DNA of 64,000 bases from an uncultured Myxococcales bacterium (GTDB lineage: Bacteria > Myxococcota_A > UBA9042): assembly GCA_903924465.1 (NCBI GenBank), contig CAIYBN010000054.1, positions 101,503 to 165,502 of the forward strand, given 5' to 3'. The position numbers and the translations under genes are program-made. Of the stretch, positions 48,808 through 57,962 are shown in pieces; position 1 is the first letter of the stretch, and each line of letters begins with the position of its first letter. The notes beneath the pieces are model-generated. The model was not told the DNA's origin. It worked only from the letters and a program-made list of their open reading frames with translations, and did no database searches.

Positions 48808-49629
48808 GTGAGTTGGATCGACGCCATCGGCGCCAAGCTCGTCGGTCTCATTCGCTATCTATGGTTTTTGCTGGCGTTTTTGTACCTGTCCTTCAAGATG
48901 CTGTGGACCGGTCGGCGTTTTGGCCAGCGCGACTTTGCCCGCCAGGTCCTGATGCAGGTCTATTTCACCGCGTGGCAGGCTTTGGGCCCGGTCGCCGTGC
49001 TGGCGCTCGCGGTCGGTGTTTTCGCGATTGTCGAAGGCGTGACCGGTCTGGGCGCGCTGTCCGGTGCCGAGAATCTCGGCCGCATGGTGACCGTCGTCGT
49101 GCTGCGGGAAGTGGCGCCGCTGTTGACGGGTATCGTCGTCATCGTGCGCTCGATCACCGCGATCGCTGCCGAACTGGGCTTGATGCGGGTGCAGCGCGAA
49201 ATCGAAGCGCTGGAGGTGATGGGGATTCCGCCGATGCGCCAGCTTGTGGCCCCGCGCGTCGTCGGCGGCCTGATTTCGCTGTTTGGCCTGAGCGTCGTGT
49301 TCTCGGCGATTGCGCTGCTGGGCGGCTTTGTTATCGCGCAATTGCTGGTGAATTTGCCGGCAAACGTGTTTTTCGGCTCCGTGCTCTCCGCCACGCGACC
49401 GGCGGATGTCCTCGCCTTTCTCGGCAAGACGGTCTTCGGCGGCCTCGGCATCTTTGCGACCGCCTGCTACCACGGCATGGACGTCGGTTCCTCGCCCAGT
49501 GAAGTGCCGGTCGCGGTTTCCAAGGCATCGCTCAACGCGCTGATTCTGCTGGTCGGCGTCCACGGCGTGGTGACCGTCGCCGTGCTGATCTGGGTCGACG
49601 CGGCGTCGATGCTCGGAGGCCTGCTATGA
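48808..49629 (+). CDS. mlaE: MlaE-type ABC lipid transporter permease
   Basis: 273 residues from GTG 48808 (GGGAGG 7 nt upstream); the frame continues to 48703 without support. It has five or six membrane helices and the MlaE family signature region: GALSGAENLGRMVTVVVLREVAPLLTGIVV, then AIAAELGLMRVQREIEALEVMGIPPMRQLVAPRV (the EALxxMGxxPxxxLVxPRxxA box), then GVHGVVTVAVLIWVDAASMLGG. In Mla systems this inner-membrane permease moves phospholipid between the inner membrane and MCE proteins. It overlaps the next gene by 4 nt (ATGA). The operon is mlaE, degenerate mlaF, mlaD/mce. Confidence 0.92.
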   Translation: MSWIDAIGAKLVGLIRYLWFLLAFLYLSFKMLWTGRRFGQRDFARQVLMQVYFTAWQALGPVAVLALAVGVFAIVEGVTGLGALSGAENLGRMVTVVVLREVAPLLTGIVVIVRSITAIAAELGLMRVQREIEALEVMGIPPMRQLVAPRVVGGLISLFGLSVVFSAIALLGGFVIAQLLVNLPANVFFGSVLSATRPADVLAFLGKTVFGGLGIFATACYHGMDVGSSPSEVPVAVSKASLNALILLVGVHGVVTVAVLIWVDAASMLGGLL

Positions 49630-50351
49630 CCGGCGAGCGCATTGCCCACGCGCCGGACGCGCTGTGGCTGCCAATTGGCGCCAAGTTCCTGCACGTTCCG
49701 GCATTTTCCTGTCGGCCAGCGGACCGCGTGCTCCTCGCGCCAGATGTGCGGGAAGCGACCGATGACGTAGCCGCGTCGCTGGCCCGTGCGCTGACGGGGC
49801 TCTCGCCGCCGTTGCACGGATCGCTGGAACTTTTCGGCCGGCCGCTTCTGGCCATGCCGTATCTGGACACGCTGAAGATGCGCACGTCGATCGGCCTCGT
49901 ACAAGGTCGCGGCGGCTTGCTGTCCAACCGCTCCGTGCGCGACAACGTGACGCTGCCGCTCAGTGTCCATGCTGGCTTGGACCACGTGCAGGAAATGGCG
50001 CGGGTGAATGCGTTGCTCGACGACCTCGAACTCACGACCGTCGCCCATCTGCGGCCGCATGTGTTGGATGACGTCAGCCGCTTTCGCGCATGCGTCGCGC
50101 GGGCGCTCGTGCTGCAGCCGCGCTGGGTCGTGGTCGAGGGCGTGGGCGACTTTGAGCCCGAGCCGCACGGTTCCGACACCTGGCAACGGTTGCTGCGCCA
50201 TGTGGAATTGGCCCAGGGTGCTGTCGCGGTCTGTCTGCCCCGGCCGATCGCCGCGTTCGAGCGGTGGTGGCTGTCCCACGGTGGCCAAGTCCTGCGCTGT
50301 CACGTCCACCCATCGATGCCCGCGTTTGCGCCGGGGAGCAGGGTCCCATGA
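49626..50351 (+). CDS. Degenerate MlaF-like ABC ATPase
   Basis: 241 residues, overlapping mlaE and the MCE gene by 4 nt each. Position and residual similarity (LTGLSPPLHGSLELFGRPL, RTSIGLVQGRGGLLSNRSVRDNVTLPLSVH with the Q-loop Gln) match MlaF ABC ATPases. The Walker A region aligns as APDVREATDDV with no GxxGxGK[ST]. The LSGGQ signature region reads LDDVSRFRACVARALVLQP with no Gly pair, and Walker B reads WVVVEGVGD with no D-E pair. The H-loop is not seen. It should not bind or hydrolyse ATP in the normal way. It may be a structural pseudo-ATPase, or the operon may use an ATPase from elsewhere. The frame is fully open, so selection seems to keep it. Confidence 0.75.
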   Translation: MTGERIAHAPDALWLPIGAKFLHVPAFSCRPADRVLLAPDVREATDDVAASLARALTGLSPPLHGSLELFGRPLLAMPYLDTLKMRTSIGLVQGRGGLLSNRSVRDNVTLPLSVHAGLDHVQEMARVNALLDDLELTTVAHLRPHVLDDVSRFRACVARALVLQPRWVVVEGVGDFEPEPHGSDTWQRLLRHVELAQGAVAVCLPRPIAAFERWWLSHGGQVLRCHVHPSMPAFAPGSRVP

Positions 50352-51535
50352 AGATTTTTCTCAGCAAACCTGAACGTACGGCCGGCCTGTTCATCGTTGG
50401 CTCGTTCGCGCTGGTGGTCCTCTTCTTCGTCGGCGCAGCCATCCAGAACAAATGGCTGGCGGCACGCGTGCATTTTCACACGACCGTCGTGCACGGCGAT
50501 GGCTTGCGGCCAGGATCGCCAATCCTGCTGTCCGGCGTGGAAATTGGCGAAATTGCCGAGCTGCACCTGCGCAACCACGGCGCGATCGACGTGGAGATGG
50601 TGGTGCTGCAGTCACACGCGCAGCTCATTCAGGAGGGCACGAAAGCCACGGTGCGGCGCCTGCTCGGCTTTGGCGAAAAGCGCATCCATCTGACGCCACC
50701 GGCCACGACGAGCCGTGTCCTGGCGCCAGGTTCCACGCTGCCGGCGGTGGAGCAAACCGATATTCCGGAAGCGCTCGCGTCGCTGGATCTCGGCGCCTAT
50801 CTGGGCACGATGAACCGCGCGATGGGCGCGATTGAGCTGGTGCTGAAGAAATTCGAGGATCAGGATCGCCTGGAACGGCTCGTCGGCGCGCTGGATCGGC
50901 TGGGGCCGGTGGTGGAGAAGGTCGACAAGCTGCTGGATGAGGTGCACGAACCGGTGGTGGCGTTGCTGCGCAATCCGGCGCTGCCGCAGGCCCTGGAGGG
51001 TGCGAACGAGCTGTTGCACGACCCGCTGCTGCACACGGCAATTGCCGGCGCGAGTCAGGTGCTCAACGATCCGGCGACGCGCAAGGTCGTGCATGGCGCG
51101 GCGGAGGCGTTGGAACCGGCGCGCATCAACAAGCTGCTGGACCACGCCGAAACGTTGGTGGCGCGGCTGGATGCGCTGACCGCGGAGCAGGGCGCCGTGA
51201 CGCATTTGCTGGAGAGCGCCGACAAGCTGGTCGCGAACGATCGATTGGAGCGGCTGGTCGGCGCGGTGGAACGGCTGACGGATGAAAAGAAGTTGGGGAA
51301 GATTCTCGACAACGTGGGCATCCTGGCCGAGCAGACGGGCAAGATCGGTCCGGAAATTCCCAAGTTGACGCATGAATTGACGGTGACGTTGCGCGAGGCC
51401 GTGGTCGTGCTCAAGGCGCTGCAGAAGACCTGGATGCTGGAAGGGAAGTCGGACGACGCGCGCAAGGAAATGGACAAGAGCAAGGACTTTCAGGTTGAGC
51501 CGGCAGACAACGACAAGCCGGACGCGCCGAAGTAG
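50348..51535 (+). CDS. MCE-domain (MlaD-like) lipid-transport protein
   Basis: 395 residues; ATG 50348 (AGGG 7 nt upstream) overlaps the previous stop. It has one N-terminal membrane anchor (TAGLFIVGSFALVVLFFVGAAI), then an MCE domain (about 40-130: VHFHTTVVHGDGLRPGSPI, LLSGVEIGEIAELHL, RRLLGFGEKRIHLTPP). About 250 residues of amphipathic helix follow, with internal repetition (QDRLERLVGALDRL at about 176 and NDRLERLVGAVERL at about 298) and a charged C-terminal tail (KSDDARKEMDKSKD). MCE proteins form hexameric rings or tunnels for lipid passage across the periplasm; the long helical part suggests a bridge-like extension. It acts with the permease upstream. Confidence 0.9.
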   Translation: MKIFLSKPERTAGLFIVGSFALVVLFFVGAAIQNKWLAARVHFHTTVVHGDGLRPGSPILLSGVEIGEIAELHLRNHGAIDVEMVVLQSHAQLIQEGTKATVRRLLGFGEKRIHLTPPATTSRVLAPGSTLPAVEQTDIPEALASLDLGAYLGTMNRAMGAIELVLKKFEDQDRLERLVGALDRLGPVVEKVDKLLDEVHEPVVALLRNPALPQALEGANELLHDPLLHTAIAGASQVLNDPATRKVVHGAAEALEPARINKLLDHAETLVARLDALTAEQGAVTHLLESADKLVANDRLERLVGAVERLTDEKKLGKILDNVGILAEQTGKIGPEIPKLTHELTVTLREAVVVLKALQKTWMLEGKSDDARKEMDKSKDFQVEPADNDKPDAPK

Positions 51536-51620
51536 CGCAGGTTCAGGCGGTCAAGGTAAATCCACGCCCTGGATCCACCGCTTCTGGCGCATTTCTGCGT
51601 TGCTGCGCCGGAATCGGCCC

Positions 51621-53285
51621 TCACCGACCGCGAAGGTCGCTTTCGGACCGATTTCGGCTTGCGCCTTGAACTGCATCCAGAATCGGCGGCCCAGGCAAAT
51701 TCACTGGTGGACTCTGGACGCGGCGCCAGAGCGTCCACAGGCCATCGCGGGCCACGAGGCGAACACGCGGGCCGGCGTTCACTGCGAACGGCATGGGGTG
51801 GTCGGGCCCGAAGTCGCGCATCAGGAACCAATCGTAGTATTGCCCGTGGGTTTGCATGTCCAGGCGCTCGGGGTGTTTTTCAAACCGTTCCGGCAATTGC
51901 GGCGGGCCGGGCGGCACGAAGACGACCGGCGATTGGGGAAAATTGGCGAATGAGAAATCCGCCATGCCGCCGCGATCGACGACGCCCCATTGGGCGAAGT
52001 GCATGAACGGCCGGTGGGTCGCGACTTGGCTCATCGGGTTGTAGATCAGACCGACGCCGCGGGCGCCCACCGGTGCCTGCGCCAGCAATCGGCGCGCAGG
52101 CGCAGCTTCCAGGGAAAACCACGGCAGACGTTCGGCGTGAAGCGCGCACAGCGCCAGAGTCAGCGCAACCGCCGGCAGACCGACGAGCAACCCCGCGCGC
52201 GGCGGCCGGAACCGCGCCAGGACCGCCAGCAGCAGCAGCAGCGCGACGGGCACGGTCCGCGAATTGATGGAGTAGATCCAGCGATATTGCAGCGGCGCGG
52301 CAAAGTAGAGGGCCAGCGAAACGACGAAACCAACCTCGGGGAACCAGACGAGTTTCGTCGAGTCCGGCAAGTGGCGCGCACGGAGCCAACCGGCCAGCCC
52401 GCCGAGCGTCGCCAGGCCGAGCAGCGCCAGCAGGATGTGTGCGTCGGCGAGATCCGGGTAGATGTCGGAAAGCGTCCACGGCAGCTGCCGGAAGCGCTCG
52501 GACCAGGGCAGGTAGTGAAAGACCGTGCTCGGCGCGTTGTGACCCGCGCGCGTGGCCTGCCAGCTGCTCGCGTTGGCAAGGACGGCCGACGTCGCCGACC
52601 ACGCGACGAAAAGCAGCACCGCCGGCAGCACGTACATCGCCAGCTTGCGCTTTTCGCGCCACGGCGCCGGATGGCAAAGCGCGGTCAGCGCCAACAGCAG
52701 CAACGCGTGCAGGAACGCTTGGGCATGAAGAAAGTAGACGGCAAGCGGCAGCAGATACAACGCAAACGCCGCGTTCTTCGCGGGTTTGTCCAGACGCTCC
52801 TGCACCAGCGCGAGCCACAGGAAGACCAGCGGGAGCGCGCTCAGGTAGTTGACGTAGCCCAGCCACAGCGTGCCGTTCCAGGCAAAGGGCACGGCGACCA
52901 GCGCGAACGCCGGGTGGCGATGGTGGGCGCGCAGAAACCGGGCGAACGCCAGCGGCCACGCGAGCAGATAGACCGTCAGCAACAGCTTGGCGGCCGTCTC
53001 GATCGACACCGCCCAGGACAGGAGCGTGGCCAGCACGTACCAACCGAGATACTGCGTGTGACTGAGGTCCAGCGCGTAGAATGCGTCGAGATGCCACTGC
53101 GGCGTGTGCAAGTCACGCAGGATCCGCACCGTGGCGAGATGTTGCGGCAGGTCGAGAATTGGCAGCATGTCCGCCAGCCACAAGGGCACGACCGACGCGA
53201 GCAGCGCGACGAGCCATGCGGCGGCCCACCACGGATGTCGGCGCAAGAAGTTCCTGTATTTTCCCAAGTTTGCCGGCACGCTCAT
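51621..53285 (-). CDS. GT-C-like polytopic membrane protein (paralogue of the 16.3-kb gene)
   Basis: 554 residues with about ten to eleven helices. The first extracytoplasmic loop reads LPILDLPQHLATVRIL, the same Asp/His motif as in the 502-residue protein at 16297-17805. The shared C-terminal soluble block is GARGVGLIYNPMSQVATH...PFMHFAQWG...GGMADFSFANFPQS. The TM pattern and DLPxH loop suggest a GT-C glycosyltransferase or a related polyprenyl-phosphate-using enzyme. It overlaps the preceding gene by 4 nt and forms a minus-strand operon with it and a radical-SAM gene. A basic C-terminal tail is present. Substrate unknown. Confidence 0.7.
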   Translation of the reverse strand: MSVPANLGKYRNFLRRHPWWAAAWLVALLASVVPLWLADMLPILDLPQHLATVRILRDLHTPQWHLDAFYALDLSHTQYLGWYVLATLLSWAVSIETAAKLLLTVYLLAWPLAFARFLRAHHRHPAFALVAVPFAWNGTLWLGYVNYLSALPLVFLWLALVQERLDKPAKNAAFALYLLPLAVYFLHAQAFLHALLLLALTALCHPAPWREKRKLAMYVLPAVLLFVAWSATSAVLANASSWQATRAGHNAPSTVFHYLPWSERFRQLPWTLSDIYPDLADAHILLALLGLATLGGLAGWLRARHLPDSTKLVWFPEVGFVVSLALYFAAPLQYRWIYSINSRTVPVALLLLLAVLARFRPPRAGLLVGLPAVALTLALCALHAERLPWFSLEAAPARRLLAQAPVGARGVGLIYNPMSQVATHRPFMHFAQWGVVDRGGMADFSFANFPQSPVVFVPPGPPQLPERFEKHPERLDMQTHGQYYDWFLMRDFGPDHPMPFAVNAGPRVRLVARDGLWTLWRRVQSPPVNLPGPPILDAVQGASRNRSESDLRGR

Positions 53286-55267
53286 CCTACCGACTCACGC
53301 GGTCGACGCACGCGCGCGAGCACCCAGACAGCCAGCCAACCCGCCGCGCTCACGGCCCACGTGCCAGCGGGATGCCGGTACTGCAGGACCAGGTCGTATT
53401 TGCCGGCCGGCAGCCCGCGGATCGTCAGCAATCCGGTGTCGTCGGCCGCCAGAAACGCCTGTTCCGGGCCTCGGGCGATTTCCCAAAACGGGTGAAATGC
53501 GTGGGACAGCGTCACCGGCGCCTGTGCCGTTGCACTCACCGCCAGCTCCAACTCACCTGGCGTTGGCTCGTGCGCTCGGACGGGCGTGTCCGCACCTGGT
53601 GGCTCTGGATGCACGTGAAACACGACAAAGCGCCCGATGCGTTGCTCTTCCGTGGCGACGCCCGCGCTCACCACACAGGCTTCGGCTTCCACTGCGGCCG
53701 TGACGATGCGCGTCACGTCAAACTGCGCCAGACGCCGTCGCAGGAGCGCCGGGCTCAAGGTCGCCGGATCCGGGCGCAGGCCGAACAGCTTGCCAAACTC
53801 CGAACGGGTAAACTTGGCGGTTGTCGACGGCACGATGCCGTACAGCGGTCCGAGAGGCTCGATGCCCGTGTGCGCGAACGTCAGCGCGAGAATGTGTGAG
53901 CGCACGAGCTGAGCGTCGGTCAGCCCCGTCATGAACGTGTCCTGCACGAACACCCGGCCGCGGTCGCCGGGCAGCTTGTGTGCGGCCAGCCAGTGCCAGA
54001 GGGTTTCGACGTCGCGCATTTCATCGCTGTCCACCTGCGGCACCTGGGCGGCAAGCGGTTTGCCCCAGAGGAAAGCCGAAGAGGCCATCAGCGCGAATCC
54101 GAGACTGACCGCGGCGACCCGGCGCAGATTAGCCGTCAACCGGCCGGAATAGCGCTGGAGCGTGACCAACGCCGCCAGCGCGCAGCCCAACCGGACGAAA
54201 TAGAGAAAACGCCAGGACAAGGGACCGAGCAGGGTCAGGTGCAGCGGCTTCGCGGCGCACACCAGGCCGGCGATGACAACGGCGAACAGCGCGCCCACGA
54301 GCGGCAAATCATCGGACTTGTCGCGCCACGCGAAGAACGCGCCGACGAGGCCCCACGCGAGCAACGCAATGAGCGGCACGGACTCAAGGCCGTAGGGCAG
54401 CGCAGAGGTCGCGGAAAACCACGAGGCGCCGTTGTAGACGTCGATGACGTCGGTGGGCAGGACGAGCAGGCGCAGGATGGAGGTGAACTGCAAGTTCTGC
54501 GGCGCGCGAAAACCGCCGCCCGATGCTGCAAGGACGGGCAGCCAGTAGGGCGTGGCAATCGCGAGCGCGGCGCAACCGGCCAGGACGTCGCGGCGCACGC
54601 GCAGGGAGGTCGGCGCTGACGGCGTGGACGCGGCCAGCTTGCGCAGCAACAACGCCACAAACGCGACCCCGAGGAGCAGCACGGCGGCGACCAGGACGAA
54701 CAGGTGGGTCAGGCCGATCAAGCCGAGCAGCGCCGCGATGGCCGCGGAATTCCGCCGCGACGTGTCGGCGCGCGCCAGCCGGTCGGCAAGCAGGATCAGC
54801 GCCGCCGAGGCGAGGTAGAAAGTCCACATGCCGCCCGTGGCGGACGAAACACCGACGATGGAGGGTCGCTGGATCAGCAGCAGCCATGCCAGGAAGACAG
54901 CGGGCAAGGTGCCGGTGCGACGTCGGGCGACTGCGAACAAGGCGAGCGCGGGTGCCAGCACGGCGAGGCCGATGCAGGCAGCGTACAGCGCGTGGATCGG
55001 CGCACCCAAGTGGACCAGCAGCGCCAGACCGCGCCACAGCAGCGGCGAATGGAGCGCGTCCAGCGACAGGCCGGCAAACGCGATGGGCGACCAACCGCAC
55101 CAGCCCTCGCCGGCAAGGCTCTGGATTTCGGCGACATGCGCGGGATTGTCGATGTAGGTGAGCCAACCGGACTGGAAGACGGGCACGCAGAGAACGACGG
55201 CCGTCAGCGCCAATGTGCCCAGCGCGGCGACGTCGAGCCAATGGAAAATGGGGACAAAACGGCGCAC
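53282..55267 (-). CDS. Large GT-C-like membrane protein with C-terminal beta domain
   Basis: 661 residues, GTG start with GAGAGG upstream, about twelve membrane helices in residues 10-430. The first loop has GWLTYIDNPAHVAEIQSL, with Asp, Pro and His spaced as in GT-C and 6-pyruvoyl-tetrahydropterin-synthase-related membrane proteins (PTPS_related). From about 440 on, a soluble extracytoplasmic region includes an alpha/beta part (VFVQDTFMTGLTDAQL) and a beta-sandwich near the C-terminus (ELELAVSATAQAPVTLSHAF, TIRGLPAGKYDLVLQYRHP), like a carbohydrate-binding module. A final membrane helix ends the protein. It overlaps the next gene by 4 nt, so these two membrane enzymes are probably partners in surface glycan assembly. 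Confidence 0.7.
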   Translation of the reverse strand: MRRFVPIFHWLDVAALGTLALTAVVLCVPVFQSGWLTYIDNPAHVAEIQSLAGEGWCGWSPIAFAGLSLDALHSPLLWRGLALLVHLGAPIHALYAACIGLAVLAPALALFAVARRRTGTLPAVFLAWLLLIQRPSIVGVSSATGGMWTFYLASAALILLADRLARADTSRRNSAAIAALLGLIGLTHLFVLVAAVLLLGVAFVALLLRKLAASTPSAPTSLRVRRDVLAGCAALAIATPYWLPVLAASGGGFRAPQNLQFTSILRLLVLPTDVIDVYNGASWFSATSALPYGLESVPLIALLAWGLVGAFFAWRDKSDDLPLVGALFAVVIAGLVCAAKPLHLTLLGPLSWRFLYFVRLGCALAALVTLQRYSGRLTANLRRVAAVSLGFALMASSAFLWGKPLAAQVPQVDSDEMRDVETLWHWLAAHKLPGDRGRVFVQDTFMTGLTDAQLVRSHILALTFAHTGIEPLGPLYGIVPSTTAKFTRSEFGKLFGLRPDPATLSPALLRRRLAQFDVTRIVTAAVEAEACVVSAGVATEEQRIGRFVVFHVHPEPPGADTPVRAHEPTPGELELAVSATAQAPVTLSHAFHPFWEIARGPEQAFLAADDTGLLTIRGLPAGKYDLVLQYRHPAGTWAVSAAGWLAVWVLARVRRPRESVG

Positions 55268-55284
55268 GCGACCTCTCTCGCAGA

Positions 55285-56241
55285 CTAGGCCAGCAACGGC
55301 GCGTCGCTGCGGGCGACGAATTCATCCCAGCCGAAATGCGCAGGATACTCGCGCCACGGACCTTCGCAGCGACCGTTCCACGTACACGCCTCGCAGACCG
55401 GGCCGTGGATCTTGCCTTCCTCCAAGCGGTATTTGCCGTAATCGCCAATCGTGATTTCGCCGTCGTACACCATCGTCGATGGCGTTCGGAGTTCGCACGC
55501 CGCGGATTCGATGCCTTGCAGGAAACAGAACGGAATCGCCTCCGTTACAGCGGTCCGGCGCGCCGCACGCACGCGCGCGACCGCATTGGCGACTTGCGGC
55601 GCGACATCCTGATAGCGCGGCACGGTCTGGTCCCACGTCGCCGCCGCGGTGCCAATCGCATGGACAAAGGCAAACTGCACTTGCGTGACGCCAAGGCGCA
55701 CCAACATTTGCGCGATATCCGGCAGATACGTCACGTTGTCGCGGACAATCACCGTCTGGGTCAGCACGATTTGCCGCAGCGCGACGAGATTCTGGATCGC
55801 GCGGATGCACTGGTCGAAAGCCCCGCGGGTGCCAGTCAACTTGTCGTGCAAACTGGCGTTGTGACCGTGCACCGACGGGTTGAAGCGGTTGACGCCCGCT
55901 TCGATCAGCGTTTCGCAATACTTGCGGTAGGCCAGCCGCCGGCCGTTGGTCTGCAATTGGATGGTGTGGTAGCCCAGCGCGCGCGCGTGCCTGGCAATCT
56001 CGGGAATATCGTCGCGAATCGTCGCCTCGCCGCCGGTCAGCACCAGACGGTCGCATTGCACTCGCGCCTGCTCCAGACGCTGCTTCACCTCGTCGGTGGT
56101 CAAGTCCGCCGTGTGGTCGCGCTTGTCGCCTTGCACGCAGAATGTGCAATGGTTGTTGCAGCGGAAACCCACTTTCAGGTCGAGTTTGCGCGATCCGCTC
56201 GGCGCGCCGGGGTCCACCGCATGCAGGATCTGCTCGTCCAC
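55285..56241 (-). CDS. Radical SAM enzyme
   Basis: 318 residues from GTG 56241 (GGGGGAGG with a 9-nt spacing); the frame continues to 56826 but that part is not family-like. CxxxCxxC at Cys28, Cys32, Cys35 (FRCNNHCTFC) binds the catalytic 4Fe-4S cluster; TGGEAT is the SAM-binding GGE motif. A TIM-barrel-like succession of strands follows (IQLQTNGRR, NPSVHGHN, TQTVIVRDN). The C-terminus has CEACTWNGRC, a possible extra-cluster or SPASM-like ligand set. Radical SAM enzymes in glycan gene sets modify sugars or peptides; the reaction is unknown here. It is first in an operon with two GT-C-like genes (17 bp gap) and divergent from an SDR gene. Confidence 0.85.
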   Translation of the reverse strand: MDEQILHAVDPGAPSGSRKLDLKVGFRCNNHCTFCVQGDKRDHTADLTTDEVKQRLEQARVQCDRLVLTGGEATIRDDIPEIARHARALGYHTIQLQTNGRRLAYRKYCETLIEAGVNRFNPSVHGHNASLHDKLTGTRGAFDQCIRAIQNLVALRQIVLTQTVIVRDNVTYLPDIAQMLVRLGVTQVQFAFVHAIGTAAATWDQTVPRYQDVAPQVANAVARVRAARRTAVTEAIPFCFLQGIESAACELRTPSTMVYDGEITIGDYGKYRLEEGKIHGPVCEACTWNGRCEGPWREYPAHFGWDEFVARSDAPLLA

Positions 56242-56436
56242 GGTCTGGCGCCTCCCCCGCTCAACATCCTGAAGTCGTTGCGTCCCGAAACAGCACGGAT
56301 GCGCCGAGCGGGTCCCAAGCAGTCTGGACGGGCCGGGATCCGCCGTCAAGCACGTCGGCGCGCGCGACACCAGCCGCCGTTTCTGCCACACTCGAAGCGG
56401 TCCAATGGGCGGCGCCCGACACTGCAGGAGTTCCAG

Positions 56437-57228
56437 ATGCAAGACAGAATCATCGTCATCACGGGCGCGAGCATGGGAATCGGCGCGGCGCTGGCGCGGC
56501 AGGTTGGCCAGCAGCGGGCCATTCCGGTCGTGGTGGCGCGCAGCCAACTCGAACTCGAGGCCGTGGCGTTGGAAGCGCATCCGCTGGCGTTGGCCATCGT
56601 CGCGGACGTCACGCAACGTGCCGAAGTGCAACGCGTGGTCGCGGAGACGCTCGATCGGTTTGGTCGTATCGATGCGTGGGTCAACAACGTCGGGCGCGGC
56701 ATTTCGCGGCCGGTGATGCAACTGACAGACGAGGATATCGACGCGATGATCGCGGTCAACGTCAAGTCCGCGCTCTACGGGATTCAGGCCGTGCTGCCGC
56801 ATTTTCAGGAGCGCGGTGCGGGGCACATCGTGAACGTGTCGTCGATGCTTGGCCGCGTGCCGTTTGCGTCCATCCGCTCGGCGTACAGTGCGTCCAAGGC
56901 GTTTCTCAATTCACTGACCGTGAATCTCCGTATGGATTTGCGTGTCGACTATCCCAACATCCACGTGTCGACGATTTTCCCGGGCGTCGTCTCGACAGGC
57001 TTCGGCGTGCACGCGCTGGGTGGAGGTCTCGATTCTCGGCAGTTTCCCGGGGCGCAGTCGCCGGAAGAAGTGGCGGAAGTGATTGTGAGTTGCCTGCAAA
57101 ATCCGCGCGCGGACGTGTATACGCGCGCGGGTCAGCACGCGCAGGTGGCGGGATACTTTGGCGCGGAGGATGTGACGACGGTGGAGGCGGGGTTTGGTGG
57201 GGTGGTGGTGCCGAAGGGAAAAACATAG
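56437..57228 (+). CDS. Short-chain dehydrogenase/reductase
   Basis: 263 residues; ATG 56437 with AGGAG 6 nt upstream. The frame runs on upstream as a shadow of the radical-SAM gene. Classical SDR motifs are TGASMGIG (nucleotide-binding Gly loop), NNVG (in place of NNAG), the catalytic Ser in VNVSSMLGR, and YSASK with catalytic Tyr and Lys. FPGVVSTGF closes the Rossmann fold. NAD(P)-dependent oxidation or reduction of an alcohol or ketone; the substrate is unknown. It is divergent from the radical-SAM/GT-C operon (196 bp apart), so it may share a pathway with it, and convergent with the liv operon (26 bp). Confidence 0.9.
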   Translation: MQDRIIVITGASMGIGAALARQVGQQRAIPVVVARSQLELEAVALEAHPLALAIVADVTQRAEVQRVVAETLDRFGRIDAWVNNVGRGISRPVMQLTDEDIDAMIAVNVKSALYGIQAVLPHFQERGAGHIVNVSSMLGRVPFASIRSAYSASKAFLNSLTVNLRMDLRVDYPNIHVSTIFPGVVSTGFGVHALGGGLDSRQFPGAQSPEEVAEVIVSCLQNPRADVYTRAGQHAQVAGYFGAEDVTTVEAGFGGVVVPKGKT

Positions 57229-57254
57229 GCCGTCAAGTCGACGTTGCGCCGGTA

Positions 57255-57962
57255 CTATTCGAAGAATATCCGACGCTTTACTTTGTTCGAAAACTCGGCG
57301 ACCGGGCAGGAAACCACGACACGACCAGAACGCAGACCAATGACCTGATCCGCGATCGCCGCAGCGTTCGCCACGTCATGCTCGATCAGGACGACCGCCG
57401 CGCGCCCCTCACGCGCGATCGTGCCCAGTGTGCGCAGCAACACCGGCCGCAGTGCGGGTGCCACGCCCACGGTTGGTTCGTCAGCCAGGATGAGGCTTGG
57501 GCGTGAGACAAGCGCGCACGAGATCGCCAGTTGCTGACGCTCACCACCCGAAAGCGTGCCAGCCAGTTGGTCAAGACGGCTGAACAAAGCAGGAAAATGC
57601 TCCAGTATCCGAGCTGTTTCGTGCGCTCTCTGGGCGATTGCCAGATGTTCGCACGCCAACTCGAGGTTGCGTCGTATGGACATCGAATTGAAGACCGGAC
57701 GACGCTGGGGCACGTAGGCAATCCCGAGACTTCGCAAACGGTGCGTGTGGACTGAAATCAGTTGCCCCTGGTATCGAATCGTTCCGGACACTTGCGGTAG
57801 AAGTCCCATGATCCCGCGCAGTATTGTGGATTTCCCCGCGGCGTTTGCGCCGACGAGTAACGCGACCTGTCCGGCCTTCACCGAAAAGCTCACATTCTCG
57901 ATGACGTCATGACTTCCGTAGCCACCGCATAGGTCCTCGACCTCCAGAACGTCATGCGGCAT
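57255..57962 (-). CDS. livF: Branched-chain-amino-acid-type ABC ATPase LivF
   Basis: 235 residues; ATG 57962 overlaps livG by 11 nt. Walker A is VGANAAGKST (Asn-Ala in place of the usual Gly-Ala), the Q-loop is IAYVPQRR, the signature is LSGGERQQLAI, Walker B is LILADEPTVGVAP and the H-loop is LIEHDV. Lengths and motif order match LivF, which with LivG powers import through the LivH/LivM channel. It is the last gene of the livK-livH-livM-livG-livF run. The substrate may be branched-chain amino acids, amides or similar small solutes, so the gene name is by family only. Confidence 0.9.
   Translation of the reverse strand: MPHDVLEVEDLCGGYGSHDVIENVSFSVKAGQVALLVGANAAGKSTILRGIMGLLPQVSGTIRYQGQLISVHTHRLRSLGIAYVPQRRPVFNSMSIRRNLELACEHLAIAQRAHETARILEHFPALFSRLDQLAGTLSGGERQQLAISCALVSRPSLILADEPTVGVAPALRPVLLRTLGTIAREGRAAVVLIEHDVANAAAIADQVIGLRSGRVVVSCPVAEFSNKVKRRIFFE

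Noticed and set aside
55213..56436. Upstream extension of the SDR reading frame (671 residues in total)
   Set aside because: The extension is antisense to the radical-SAM gene; the SDR family start and an AGGAG site are at 56437.
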